Origin: Cephalopachus bancanus
Taxonomy: Eukaryota; Chordata; Mammalia; Primates; Tarsiidae
Length of the DNA stretch: 64,000 bases
Direction: 5' to 3'
Assembly: GCA_027257055.1 (NCBI GenBank)
Contig: JAPVLO010000519.1
Location: 744,001-808,000 of the forward strand
The notes under the pieces are model-generated. The model ran no database searches. It saw only the letters and a list, made by a program, of their open reading frames with translations, and was not told the DNA's origin. Positions 21,205 to 33,375 of this stretch are shown here, piece by piece. The position numbers and the translations under genes were made by a program. Position 1 is the stretch's first letter. Every line of letters starts with the position of its first letter.

Positions 21205-22545
21205 ATTTCTAATTTAAAATTAATTTTTACAAATTTATAAGGCACAGGCAAAATTCTGTTACATGTAAATAATGTGTGTTGATTAAGTCAGAGTATTTAG
21301 GGTTTCCATCAACCAATTACATGTTTTTGTTAAATATAGTAATCTTACTCTGTTATGAAATACTGAACTTATTTCTTCTATCTTACTACATGTTTGTATC
21401 CTTTAACCCACTTTTCTTCATCCTCCCCCTCACTTCCGCTCATTCTTCTCAGTCTTTGTTATTTATTTTTCCCCTGTCTACCTCCAGGTTATCACATATT
21501 TTAGCTCCCTCATAGAAGTGCCTGGCTTATTTCACTTAATGACCTCCAGCTCCATCCATGTTGCTGAAAATAGTGTGATTTCCTTCTTTGCTATGGCCAA
21601 ATAGTGTTCCACTGTGTATATATACTACGTTTTCTTTATGCTTCCATTTGTTGATAGACAGGCTAATTCCACATCTTTTCTATTGTGAATAGTGCTGCGA
21701 TAAACATGGGAGTACAGGTATCTTTTAGATATACTGATTTCCTTTCCTTTGGATAAATACTCAGTAGTAGTGGGACAGCTGGATTGTATGGTAGTTCTAT
21801 TTTAAGATTTCTGTGAAACCTCCTTACTGTTTTTCATAGTGGCTGTACTAATTTACATTTCCACCAAGCGTGCATAAGGGTTTCCTTTTCTCTGCATCCT
21901 CGCTTAAATTACCATTCTTTGTTTTTGTAATAATAACCACCCTAACTGTGGTAGGATGATACCTCACTGCAGTTTTGATTTGCATTTCCCTGATGATTAC
22001 TAATGTTGAGCATGGTTTTTCATACACTTTTTGGTCATTTATATGTCTTCTTTTGAGATGTGCCTATTTATGTCCTTTGCCTACTTTTTAATGGAATTTT
22101 ATTTTATTTTTTCTTTTGAATTGTTTGACTTTCTTGTATATTCTGAATATTAGTCCCTTGCCAATAAATCGTTTGCAAATATTTTCTCCCATTCAACAAG
22201 TTGTCTCTTCACTGTTCATAGTTTCCTTTGCTGTGCATGAGCTTTTAGTTTAATATAGCTCCATTTTCCTACTTTTTTTGGCCTATGCTGTTGAGGTCTT
22301 AGCCACAAACTATATGCCTAGACCAATGTCCTGAAGTGTTTTCTCTATGTTTTCTTCTAGTGGTTTTATAGTTTTGGGTCTTATATTTACATATTTAACT
22401 CATTTTGAGTTGATTATTGTATATGGTGAAAGATAGGGGCCTAGTTTTAGTCTTCTGAATATGGATATCCAATTTTTCCAGCACCACTTATTGAGTTTTC
22501 CTTCTTCAGTGTATATTCTTGGTACCCTGCTTGAAAATATCTGTC
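21205..22545 (-). mobile_element. L1-D2: old L1 3' end and ORF2 part
   Basis: Minus-strand L1, 3' UTR to ORF2, with the same landmarks as L1-D1 plus further ORF2 sequence up to about 22545. A minus-strand ORF2 piece at 28495-28690 may be its continuation beyond the L1-E insertion. Confidence 0.8.
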
Positions 22546-22699
22546 AATTAAAAAAATTAAATTTTATTTAAAAATTACTCTAACAAATGATTTGTACTTA
22601 ACAGTTATTGGATGTTTAATGAAGCAATGGTAATTTACTAGAAATTAAAATTTAGAAAAGTGACTAAAAAAGTCCAATGTGATTTACATTTAAAACTTT
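22546..22699. other. AT-rich unassigned sequence
   Basis: AT-rich stretch between L1-D2 and the L1-E 5' UTR. No feature seen. Confidence 0.4.
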
Positions 22700-23369
22700 T
22701 GGGACCAGGCACCCTGCCACCATCTTGAAAACTGGTTAGTAAAGTGCTCTGGCTTGCTCACCATGGAGCAACAGACCCGATTTCTGTGACCAGCAGACTA
22801 ACTACACAGGGGCTGATTATGACCCAGAGGAAATATCCCATAAGCACAAACTCTGGTGGGACAGGATGACTGCTGAGTTTCAGGTGCCCCACCCCTATCC
22901 TGATTCAGTGATGGGACAAAGGGTATGACCAGAAAAGGATAAGGAAGACCCCCAAAAAGATCAGCAGTGAGTTAGGGGATGATCCAACTCCCTCTTCCCC
23001 AGCAATCCTCCGAACATCAGACCCACACAGCTGGGACACTACTGAGAAGGACGAATGGAGTCTGGACATTAGCTGTGATAGAAAGACTCTACTCCAGGAT
23101 AAACTTGACTGGTGTGCCCCCCATACCCCATGAATACCTGGGAAAGGGACAATCCATCACCTCCCCACTGGAGGGGATCCTCCAGACCATAAGAGAGTGG
23201 GAAAAAAGGACTGAAGTCCTATTCACCCTCACCGCCTCCTCCTCCTTCCCTGGGCAGACAGAGGGGAGATTATGAAAGAGGCTACAGTTCTACAGGAGAC
23301 AACAGAGGGCATTGCCTGTGAGCTCCTGAGAGGAACAATTACAGAACCTGTCACAAGAGGGCAAGCTGT

Positions 23370-23880
23370 TTTTTTTTTTTTAATTTTTTTTCCTGTTGTG
23401 CATGAATGTATATGTGAGGGTTCAAACTGCATTCCCTCCACCTTTTTTACTTACTTTATTTTTCTATTTTCTTCTTTCATATTTGTTTTCTGTTTATGTG
23501 TGTACATGAATGATTGAGTGTTCATTTTTCAGTTATTGTTTGTTTTTGTTCTTCTCTTTTTCAAATTTAATGTGAGCATGAATGTTTGTGTAAGGGGTCC
23601 ATTTGAATTCCTTTTATCTCTCATTTATTTATTTATTTTTGTGTTGAGTGGGTGTGTGTTCAGTTTTCCTGTTTTTTTAAATTTGTTTTGCTTTTTTTTT
23701 AATACTGTTTCTTTTGGTTTTAGTTTGTGTGTGTTTAATTGTTTTTCTGCTTTGGTTTCTGTTTTTGTTATTCTGTATTTTTTCTTTATTTTCTATTTTT
23801 GTATTTTTGTCTGTCTTAGTTTATTCTACTTTTCTCTGTTCTCCTCATTGTTTTTACTGTATCTTGGACTCACGAGGTAC
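23370..23880 (+). repeat. Pyrimidine-rich degenerate tandem repeat in L1-E 5' UTR
   Basis: T-rich tract in which 'catgaatg' recurs at about 23401, 23506 and 23578, each followed by a G/T-rich then T-rich run. It also gives a 190-codon hydrophobic open frame (23518-24090), which I treat as a composition artefact. Confidence 0.5.
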
Positions 23881-24119
23881 ACACACATACCCACTGCATC
23901 TTCATATAGAGTGGTGATGGAGAGTGGGTATCAGGGAACAAATACCCCAGACAGTGAACATAGTGGATTGCAAGTAGTTTCTGAATCCTATCTCCTATTC
24001 TCCAACTTATTCAACTCTCAAAACTACAAGAGACAGCAAAGCTTCCCACCCTCAGCACTGTTTCAAAATAGAACTAATTCAGAACTCTAATCAAGGAAGA
24101 ATAGAGGGGCTGAGCAAAC

Positions 24120-25100
24120 ATGAGAAGAGAAAATCCCTAACATTACCAATGATTAATGGAACTAACGAGAAAAGAAAAAGAGATCTGTCACAAATTAGGA
24201 AAAAGAAAAAGAACACCAGAGATAATCCCCAGTGTAACAAAGAGAAACATCTGAAAAAATCAGACCTAAAAGCTGAAACAATGGAAATCATCAACAACTG
24301 GCCCCAGAATAAAACAAGGATTAGGGAGTGGTTGGGAAGAGTGAATAAGACTCAAGAAAAATAAGATGCAACACTGAAAGAACTAGTAACAGACATTTTG
24401 GCCATAAAATATTTCATCCAGGAAATAAATGACAAGATGATAAGAATGAAAAGCATAATTAATCAAGCAGAAAAAAAAATCTCAGAACTTGAAGATCAAA
24501 ACAAGGAATTAACCCAATCTGGAAAAACATAGAAAACTCAGAAAGAAGAAATAAAGCCTCTAAGAGAGAGATATGTGATTATATCAAGAGGTTGAATCTA
24601 TGCCTGACTGGTATGGCATGCCAGAAGAAGAAAGGGAAATGGAGAACACTTTGGAGCAAGTATTCCAGGAGGTATAAAAAAAAACTTTCCCCATATCACC
24701 AGAGATGTGACCATGTAGATACAAGAGATGCAGAGAACCCCTGCAAGACATCAATTGGGAAGACCAACCTCTAGGAACATAGTAATTTGTCTATACAAAG
24801 TAGGTACAAAAGAAAAAATCCAAAAGGCAGCAAGAGAGAAGGGTCAGACTACCAATGAGGGTAACCAATCAGAATAGCAGCAGACCTACTGACAAAAACC
24901 CTACAAGCTAGAAGGGACTGGAGTTCAATATTTAAAGTCCTCAAAGATAAACAGTTTCAACCAAGAATTTCCTACCCAGCCAAGCTCAGCTTCATCAGTG
25001 ATGGAGAATTAAAATCTTTCCCAGACATCTAATCCCTAAGAGATTATGTAGCTTCCAGACCAGCACTACAGGAGACTTTTAAAAAGGTATAAAGCACAGA
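24120..25100 (+). pseudogene. L1-E ORF1 remnant
   Basis: Open pieces at 24149-24364 (71 codons) and 24592-24774. Coiled coil 'ISELEDQNKELTQSGK' at about 24480-24525. The RRM region is frameshifted. The C-terminal domain reads 'KDKQFQPRISYPAKLSFISD', 'GELKSFPD' at about 24945-25025. Several stops and shifts; not functional. Confidence 0.8.
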
Positions 25101-25274
25101 AAAAAGAAGATAAATAATGACCACACACTTCACAAGAGAACAGAACACAGAATCAACAAAGAATACATTGTAACTGCAAACTTGAAAACACATACATATA
25201 TCAACCCAAAAGTTAAAAGAAAACAAACAAAGAAAAAAAAAGCATCTTGATGGGGATAAGCAACACATCTCAAA

Positions 25275-28085
25275 AATCAGCCTGAGTGTGAATGAACTAA
25301 GTGCACCACTGAAAAGACAAAAAATAGCAAACTGGATAAAAAACCATGACCCAATAATTTGCTGCATCCAGGAAAACCTAACTTTAGCAGGAGAATCCAG
25401 ATTACCAAAATAAAAGCCCAAATATACACAATCAGAAATGCAGAAGATTAAATCACAACTGACCTTGAAGAAATACCAAAGATTATCAGAGATTATTATG
25501 TCCACCTGTATGGAAACAAACTTGATAACCTAAATGAAATGGAGGATTTTCTGACATCATACAACCTTACAAGGTTGAAACAAGAAGACATTGAGACACT
25601 AAATAGACCAATAACAACCCTGAAAATTGACTCCAGTATAAGAAAACTACCTACAAAACAATTCCTGGGCCAGAAGTCTTTCCAGGGGAATTCTACAAAC
25701 ATACAATGAGAAACTGATGCCAATCCTACTGAAAGTATTCAAGACAATTGAGAAAGATGGAATTCTCCCCAAATCCTTTTGTGACGCTAACAACACACTG
25801 ATAACCAAACCAGGTAAAGATACAACAAGAGAAAAAGAGAACTACAGGCCGATATCCCTGATGAACATAGAGGCAAAAATTCTCAACAAGATTCTAGCAA
25901 ACTGTATCCAGCAACACATCTCAAACATATCCACCATGAGCAAGTAAGCTTCATTCCCAGGATGCAGGGCTGGTTCTACAAGACCATACATGTAAGTAAA
26001 TACATCAATGGATGTAAAAACAGGAACCACATGATTGTATCATTAGGTGCAGAAAAAGCTTTTGATAAAATTCAGCATCCTTCCTTGATAAAAATCCTCA
26101 AACATCTAGGCATAGAAGGAGCATACCTCAAAACAGCAAGTGCCATCTATGATAAACCCACAGCCAACATATTGCTAAATGGACAAAAACTGGAAATATT
26201 TCACATGAAAACCGGAATAAGACAAGGCTACACACTCTCATCCCTCTGGTCCAACATTATGTTGGAAGTCCTAGCTAGAGCTATTAGACAAGAGAAGGAA
26301 ATCAGAGGGTATTCAAATAAGAAAAGAGGAAGTTAAGTTATCCCTCTTTGCTGATTATATGATCCTGTACCTCAAAAACCCAAGAGAACATATCAAAAAC
26401 CTACTTTCACTGATAAAGGACTTGGGCAAAGTCTTGTGGTACAAAATAAATGTGCAAAAGACAGTCGCATTCTTATACACCAACAACAAGCAGGAAGAGA
26501 ACCAAATAAAAAGCACAATCTCATTCACAATAACGATACAAGAAAAAGGAAAAAAAAAAAAGTTAGCATTTTCCTAACCAGAGAAGTAAAGACCTTTACA
26601 GTGAAAACTAAAAAACACTGCTCAAAGAAATACAAGAAGACACAAACAAATGGAAAAGTACTCCATGCTCATGGATAGGAAGAATCAACATTGTTAAGAT
26701 GTCCATCTTACCAAAGGCAATCTACAGATTCAATGCAATACTCATTAAATTACTGATGTCATTCTTTTGAGACCTGGAAATGACAATACAGAAACTCATA
26801 TGGAAACATAAATGACCATGAATACCAAAACAATCCTCAGGAAAAAAGCAAAGCAGGAGGTATCACATTCCCAGACTTTAAACTTTATTAGAAAGCTACA
26901 ATAATCAAAACAGCCTGGTATTGGTACAAGAATAGGCACATGGACCAATGGAACAGGATAGAGATCCCAGAAGCAAAACTTCAATTTCTCAATCAGCTCA
27001 TCTTCAACAAAGCCTCCACCAACAACCGCTGGCATGAGGATAACCTACTCAGTACTGGGTGCTGGGAAAACTGACCACATGCAGAAGATTGAAACAGGAC
27101 TCCGACATATCACTATACACAAAAATTAACTCTAAATGGATCAATGACCTAAATGGAAAACCTAAAACTATAAGAACCTTAGAAAATACAGGAGACATCC
27201 TTATGGAAATTGGAACTGGCAACCAATTCCTGATCATAGCCCCGAGTGCCCATGCCATTAAGAGACAGGATAGACAAGTGGGACCTCATCAAACTGACAA
27301 GCTTCTGCAAAGCCAAAGAAACCATCAAAAGAGTGGGGAGACAGCTCACAGTCTGGGAAAAAAAAAAATTTTCCAACTGTATATCTGACAAAGGCCTAAC
27401 CTCCAGGATGTGCAAGGAACTCAAACGTGAGAAAAGGAAAAAAAATAGAGCCCCATTTAAAAGTGGGCAAAAGATTCAGAGACACTTCTCAAAAGAAGAT
27501 ATATGGGCAGCCAACACGCATGAAAAAGTGCTCATATGCCTGTAGTTCCAGCTACTTGAAAGACTGAGAAGGAAGGATTGCCTAAGCCCAGCAGGTTGAG
27601 GCTGTGGTGGCCGTGAGAATGCCACTGTACTTCAGCCTGGGTAAAAGAGTGAGACTCCAACTCCAAAAAAAAAACAGAAAGAAAGAAAAAGAAAAAGAAA
27701 AAGTGCTCAGCCTCACTTATCACCAGACAAATGCAAATCAAATCCACAATGAAATGCCACCTAACCCCAGTAAGAATGGCCATCATTAATAAAACAAACA
27801 GACAGTGACGAAGATGAGAAGAAAAAAGGAAGATTTCTACACTGCCAGTGGGAATGCAAACTAGTACATCCTCTTTAGAAAACAGTGTGGCAATTTCCAA
27901 AAGAACTAGACATTGACCTCCCATATGACCTAGCAGTCCCCCTACTTGGAATACACCCAGAGGAACTCAAATCATTCTACAAAAAAGATACCTGCACATG
28001 CATGTTTATTGCAGCTCTATTTACAATAGCAAAAACATGGAACCAACCATGCTGCCCATCAAAACGTTCTGAACTGGATTAAAAA
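25275..28085 (+). pseudogene. L1-E ORF2 remnant lacking most of the endonuclease
   Basis: Starts like L1 ORF2 ('SLSVNELSAPLKRQK' near 25275), then jumps at about 25375 to a block 870 nt further on in intact L1s, with a second jump at about 25420. RT blocks follow: '[23 protein letters not shown]' (25843 on), '[23 protein letters not shown]', and a catalytic motif mutated to 'FADY' (about 26347-26358). The C-terminal region reads '[13 protein letters not shown]' at about 27330. Broken by frameshifts. Confidence 0.82.
27535..27696 (+). mobile_element. 5'-truncated Alu (right monomer only)
   Basis: Only the right half of the Alu, from the 'tgcctgtagttcc' block, with tail 'aaaaaaaaaacagaaagaaag'. 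Perfect 13-bp duplication 'gaaaaagtgctca' at 27522-27534 and 27697-27709. Lies in ORF2 of L1-E. Confidence 0.9.
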
Positions 28086-28494
28086 AAAAGTGATACATAT
28101 ACCCAATGGAATATTACACAGTCATAAAGAGGGACAAACATATGTACTTTTCAGCAACTTGGATGAATTTAGAGTCTATAATACTCAGTGATCTATCACA
28201 GAAACAAAACACAGAGTACTATATGCTCGCAATCATAAGTGGACCCTGGACAATTATCATAATACTATGAGAAAGGGATTGGCACTAGTGGGATACTACC
28301 AGGGTGTGGGTGGGGACGCAACATGCTTAAGTTTAACTGATCTCAAACCAGGCAAAGTGGGGATCAAAGGGAGGCTCAAACTTTACCTGTACATTGTCCG
28401 CTTGTATGCCTAATCCTGAATTGTCCCCCATATCTTTAAAATAAAATTTAAAAAATAAAATAAAAAAGTTAAAAATAAAAATAAGAGTTCTCAC

Positions 28495-28690
28495 CTAAAT
28501 GCTTGTCAATTATTTTTTGGTGAAGATTTTTAGGAACAAATTCTAAATTTTATCAAATGCTTTTTCTTCATCTACATTATCAAATAATGTTTTCTTATTT
28601 TTTTTGAAATGACTAGTTACTGTGATTTTTGAATGTTGAATTTTTCCTGAATTCCTGGATTAAATACACTTTATGTACCAAAAAGACAAA
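28495..28690 (-). mobile_element. Old L1 ORF2 fragment
   Basis: Minus-strand L1 RT-region text, with 'tttatcaaatgctttttctt' and 'tttgaatgttgaatttttcc'-type blocks. Immediately right of L1-E; possibly the distant continuation of L1-D2. Confidence 0.6.
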
Positions 28691-30579
28691 ACCTTTCATC
28701 TCTCATCTAATTTAAAGCTTTTCTCAAATATCAACTTTGGCCTGGCCATCAAATTTATATGAAAGCTATAATGAAGGAAGGCATGGTCTATTTCTTTTAC
28801 ATTCTTTTAGTTTGCTGCTCTATTTTTCTTCCTTTACTCACTATCTTGCCTCCCTATGGCTCTTCTAGGATGGTATAGGATGGGGGATGGGGCAAGGGGA
28901 AAAAGAAAAGGTGAGATAACCAACGGTTTTATTTGGTTGGTACATCATACACCTTCTGTAATAGGTATCCAAGTATGGACTGGTTCTGTCATGGGATATT
29001 TTTAAGGGTTGTTTTGTAACCTGCCACATCCTCCTGCTGAGGACTCCCCAACATATGGGCAATTCATTCTTCAACTGGCTTACCATGCCCTCTTAGCTTC
29101 TGTACTATAAAGGTACCCCTTCCCTCCATGCAGTCTCTTTCTGCTGAGCTTAACTTTCATCAGAAGGCAGTATTATTATTAGAGTCTTTTAGAACAGCTA
29201 TACTCTGGCTCTTTTTGTTGGTGTTTTCTTGGTCAACAGGAAAACACTGAAAATTCGCTCCATCACTGATGAAAGTACAGCTTTTACCCATTGTGGCCAT
29301 TTAGACTCTATTTCCTCTAAACTTCAGAGGCTACCTACCAAGCATTTCATCAAACATTTTCTTCTTACTTCACTCTAGTGCCATGGCAGCACTGATACCC
29401 AAGAAAACCCCTTACGTGCCTTGAGGTGGAAAGTGGAAGTAAAAACCCTTTTCTGTCCTATTAACAACACTTCAGTGCCTTAGCGTTTGTAGGCTAACTA
29501 TGCTCTTCTTTAAAATCCCCACTCCATAATCTCCTTTCAATCTCTACTCCTCTTACAGATAGATTTGAGATAGGTAGTGGAACAAGAGATTCAGGCTTGT
29601 TTAGAGTCATCTCCTGGTTAATCTTACATAGATAATCTATTTAAAATGTGAAGTAGCCTGTCACCTATCATTCTCTGTTTGAGGGACTCACTCAGAACTC
29701 TGAGATAAAAAGCCAAGCCAAACCCCATCTAATATCCTACTACATGAGAATATTGAGGCTCTGACTGACATACTCGAAATTATAGAGTAAGTGGCAGATA
29801 CAAGATGTACCAAAGTATACAACATAACTTATTTTATGTCAATTAATTTTCTTCTCAATTGACTTGTTTTCTAATTTCTTCTGTGTGTATCCAATTTCTC
29901 CAATGAGATTATAAAAGCTTTGAGGAATGAAATGATATCTAGTTGCTTTCATGTGTCCTACCTTTACTTTGACCATGAAAACCATCTACCTGCACCCCCC
30001 CACACACACATATATGCTACCAGTCCTAGACAAGATGACAAAAGTGGTAAACACATGTAGATGCTCAAATATTTGTTTGAATTGACAAGCTAAAAACATA
30101 AAAATTTCTGCCCTTCATTTTTGTGATTTTTTTCATTTATTAATGTTTTTATTATTTATTCCAAATAAAATATTGAGTGAATACTATATGAGAGAACCTA
30201 AGTTCTAAAATTCATAGAATTTTAGTTATCACAGAATGCTCCCTGTGGAAATTATTTTAAAGATCTGTTAAGCCAAATCTTTCATCTTACAGAGGGTAAA
30301 CTAAGACTCAGAGTGAAAAGTTAATTGCTCAAACTTATGCAGTAAATTAGTAGATGGTTTCAAACCCATATAGCTATTTGTATAGTTGCTAATTTGTAGC
30401 AACTGTCAATGATTAAATTTAGTTCTACACCAACCAGTGCAGAATTTATATTTCCCTTGGCATTCATGCTTTCATATTTTGTCACTCTTTCTTAAGTTAC
30501 ATTCCAATTTAGTGTAGCTAAAATAATTTATATTCATCAGTACTTCTCTACTCTTGTGTGATTGAAAATTAAACATATA
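28691..30579. other. Mostly unique intergenic island
   Basis: About 1.9 kb without a recognised gene. It holds two weak MIR-like stretches (29740-29810 and 30255-30370, minus strand) and a short (CA) run at about 30000. The longest minus frame (28865-29086) shows no domain. Nothing else seen. Confidence 0.5.
30255..30370 (-). repeat. MIR-like SINE fragment
   Basis: 'catcttacagagggtaaact' followed by 'agactcagag' and 'gcagtaaattagtag' is the reverse complement of the MIR core. Old and short. Confidence 0.6.
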
Positions 30580-31148
30580 CAAAAATTTGTGGGATATAGG
30601 AAAAGCAGTGCTAAAGGAAAGTTTATATCAAAAACACCTACATCAAAAAGTATAAAATTTTAAATAAACAACCTAATGAGGGACCTCAAGAAACTAGAAA
30701 AGCAAGAAAAAATCCAACCTAAAACAACTAGAAAGAAAATAAATAATAAAGATCAGCACAGAACTAAATAAAATAGAGACTTTAACAAGCAATATGAAGG
30801 ATCAATAAAGTGAAAAATTGGTTTTCAAAAGGATCAACAAAATTGATAAACTACTATCTAAGCTAATCAATAAAAAGAGAAGAGTCATATAAAAATAGAA
30901 TTAAAAAGGAGACATTACAACTGATCCCACATAAAAATATCATATATATTACAAACAACTATACACTAACAAACTGAAAGACCGAAAGAAAATGGATAAA
31001 TTCCTAGACAGATACAACCTATCAAGATTGGATCAAGAAGAAACAGAAAACCTAAACTGACCAATAATAAGTAATTATATTGAATCTGCAATTTAAAAAT
31101 ATCCAATGCAGAAAAGTTCAGGGCCAGATGGTTTCACTGCCAATTTCT

Positions 31149-31453
31149 TTCTTTCTTCCTTTCTTTTTTTTTTTTTTTTGAGTTGGAGTCTCACTCTGTC
31201 ACCCAGACTGGAGTGCAGTGGCCACTCCTGGCCACCGCAGCCTCAACCTGCTGGACTCTGGCGATCCTTCCGCCTCAGCCTTCCAAGTAGCCGGAATTAC
31301 AGGCGCACGTGCTACCATGCCCGGCTAATTTTTTGATTTATGGTAGAGATGAGGTCTCGCTGCCCAGGCGGGTCTCGAACCCGCGGGCTCAGGCAATCCA
31401 CTCACCTCAGCCTCCAAAGACGCGGGATTGCAGGTTGAGCCACCGAGCCCGGC
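31149..31453 (-). mobile_element. Alu (tarsier-like type), minus strand
   Basis: Full dimer with a T-rich tail side 'ctttctttcttcc'. Perfect 16-bp duplication 'ttcactgccaatttct' at 31133-31148 and 31454-31469. Inserted in L1-F. Confidence 0.93.
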
Positions 31454-32495
31454 TTCACTGCCAATTTCTACCAAATTTACAAAAAAAAAAAAAAAAAAAC
31501 TAACACCCATTCTTCTCAATTATTTAAAAAAAAATTTAAAAATAGGGAATTCTCTCTAAGGCATTCTACAAGACCAGAATTACCCCCAAACAAAACAAAA
31601 CAGAAGACAAGGACACACAAAGTAAAAGACAACTACAGGCCAATATCCCTGAGGAACATAGACAAAAAAAAAAAAAATCCTCAACAAATCCAATAGCACA
31701 TAAAAAAATAATATACCATGATCAAGTGAGATTTATTCCAGGGAGGCAAGGATAATTCAACATGTGCAAATTAATTAATGTGACATATCACATCACAGAA
31801 TGAAGGACAAAAGAAATGGTCATTTCAATAGACAGAAAAATTTTGATAAAATTTAGTATCTATTTATGATTAAAAAGGGTTAATAAAACAGGCATAGAAG
31901 GAAGGTATTTTAACATAATAAGAGCCTTATAAAATAAACCACAGCTAACATTATACTGAATGAAGAAAAACTGAAAGACTTTCCTTTAAGAACTAGAAAT
32001 AGATGAAGATGCCTGTTTCACCACTCCTATTCAACATAGTATTGGAAATCTTAACCAGAACAATCAGGTAAACAAAACGACAAAACACTGATGAAAGAAA
32101 CTGAAGAAGATATAAACAAATGAAAGACACTTTATGTTAATGGATTTGAAGAATATTGATAAAATGACCATATGACCCAAAGCAATCTATAGATTCAGTG
32201 CATTCCCTATTATAATATGAATCACATTTTTCACAAAAATAGGAAAAACAGTCTTCAAATTTGTATGAAACCAAAAAAGGAGCCTAAATAGCCAAGGCAA
32301 TGCTGAGCAAAAAGGATAATGCTGGAGACAGCACACTACCTAAATTCAAAATACATTACAAGGCTATAGTAAACCAAAACAGATACATAGGTCAAAGTCA
32401 CAGAATAGAGAATCCAAAAATAAATTCATGTATTTACAACGAACTTATTTTTGGCAAAAGCACCAAGGAAATCACTTCAGAACATTGGTCTAGGT

Positions 32496-32759
32496 CAGGA
32501 GTCTCCAACCCCTGACTGTGGAATGGTACCAGTCTGTGGCCTGCTAGGAACTGGGCCACACAGCAGGAGATGAGTGGCAGGCAAGCAGAGCTCCAGCTCT
32601 TGTCAGATGAGCGGCATTAGATTCTCATAGAAGCACGAACCCTATTGTCAAATGTACACACAAGAGATCTAGGTTGAGTGTTAGAATCTAATGTTTGATG
32701 ATTTGTCTCCCCACCACTTTCATGGGAAACTTGTCATCCACGAAGGTTGGGGACCACTG
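32496..32759. mobile_element. Non-autonomous hAT (MER1-like) transposon
   Basis: 264-bp element beginning 'caggagtctccaaccc' and ending 'ggttggggaccactg', i.e. inverted ends of hAT-Charlie type. Flanked by an 8-bp duplication 'gtctagg(t/c)' at 32488-32495 and 32760-32767. The body matches the MER1-type consensus ('actgggccacacagcaggag'; 'gcattagattctcatag'). It sits in L1-F, so it moved after that L1 arrived. Confidence 0.85.
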
Positions 32760-33080
32760 GTCTAGGCAAAGATTTTATGGCTAAGACCTCAAAAGTACAG
32801 ACAAAAAAAGAGTAGGGAAATGGAACTATATTAAACTAAAAATCTTTTGCACAGCAAAGGAAATAAACAATAGATTGAGGAGACAACCTGTTGAATGGGA
32901 GAAAATATTTGCAAAGTATTAATCTGACAAGGGACTAATTTCCAGAATATACAAAACCTTCAACTGAACAATAAAAAAATCCCATTAAAATGTGGACAAA
33001 GGACATGAATAAACAAGTCTTCAAAAAAGAAATACACATAGCTAACTGATATGTGAAAAAGTCTTCAACATCACTAATCA

Positions 33081-33375
33081 TTGGGGTTGGTAGCTCAGCC
33101 TGTAATCCCGCGCCTTGGGAGGCTGAGGTTAGTGGATTGCCTGAGCCTGTGGGTTTGATACCCACCTGGGCAGCTTGGTGAGACCTCATCTCTACAATAA
33201 ATTTTTAAAAATTAGCCGGGTGTGGTAGCGCGCACCTGTAGTTCCAGCTACTTGGAAGGTTGAGGCGAAAGGATCATCAGAGCCCAGCAGGTTGAGGCTG
33301 TGGTGGCTGGGAGCGGCCACTGCACTCCAGTCTGGGTGACAGAGTGAGACTCCAACTCAAAAAAAAAAAAAAAAG
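33081..33375 (+). mobile_element. Alu (tarsier-like type), dimeric
   Basis: Full dimer in L1-F with tail 'aaaaaaaaaaaaaa'. The first bases are mutated ('ttggggttggtagctcag'). No target-site duplication is visible, and a few L1 bases expected at the site ('tcagaga') are missing, so the insertion may have removed a little target. Confidence 0.88.

Larger units (their letters stand above)
22700..28490 (+). mobile_element. L1-E: L1 with internal ORF2 deletions
   Basis: Plus-strand L1 with 5' UTR (22700-24110), ORF1 (24120-25100), ORF2 (25275-28085) and a 3' UTR ending in an A-rich tail at about 28430-28490. Two internal deletions remove most of the endonuclease coding region. An Alu right monomer sits at 27535-27696. 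I did not find a clear target-site duplication. Confidence 0.85.

Noticed and set aside
23518..24090. 190-codon hydrophobic open frame resembling a membrane protein
   Set aside because: It lies in the T-rich L1-E 5' UTR. TTT/TTG/CTT-rich DNA encodes F/L/V runs by composition alone, and no domain follows.
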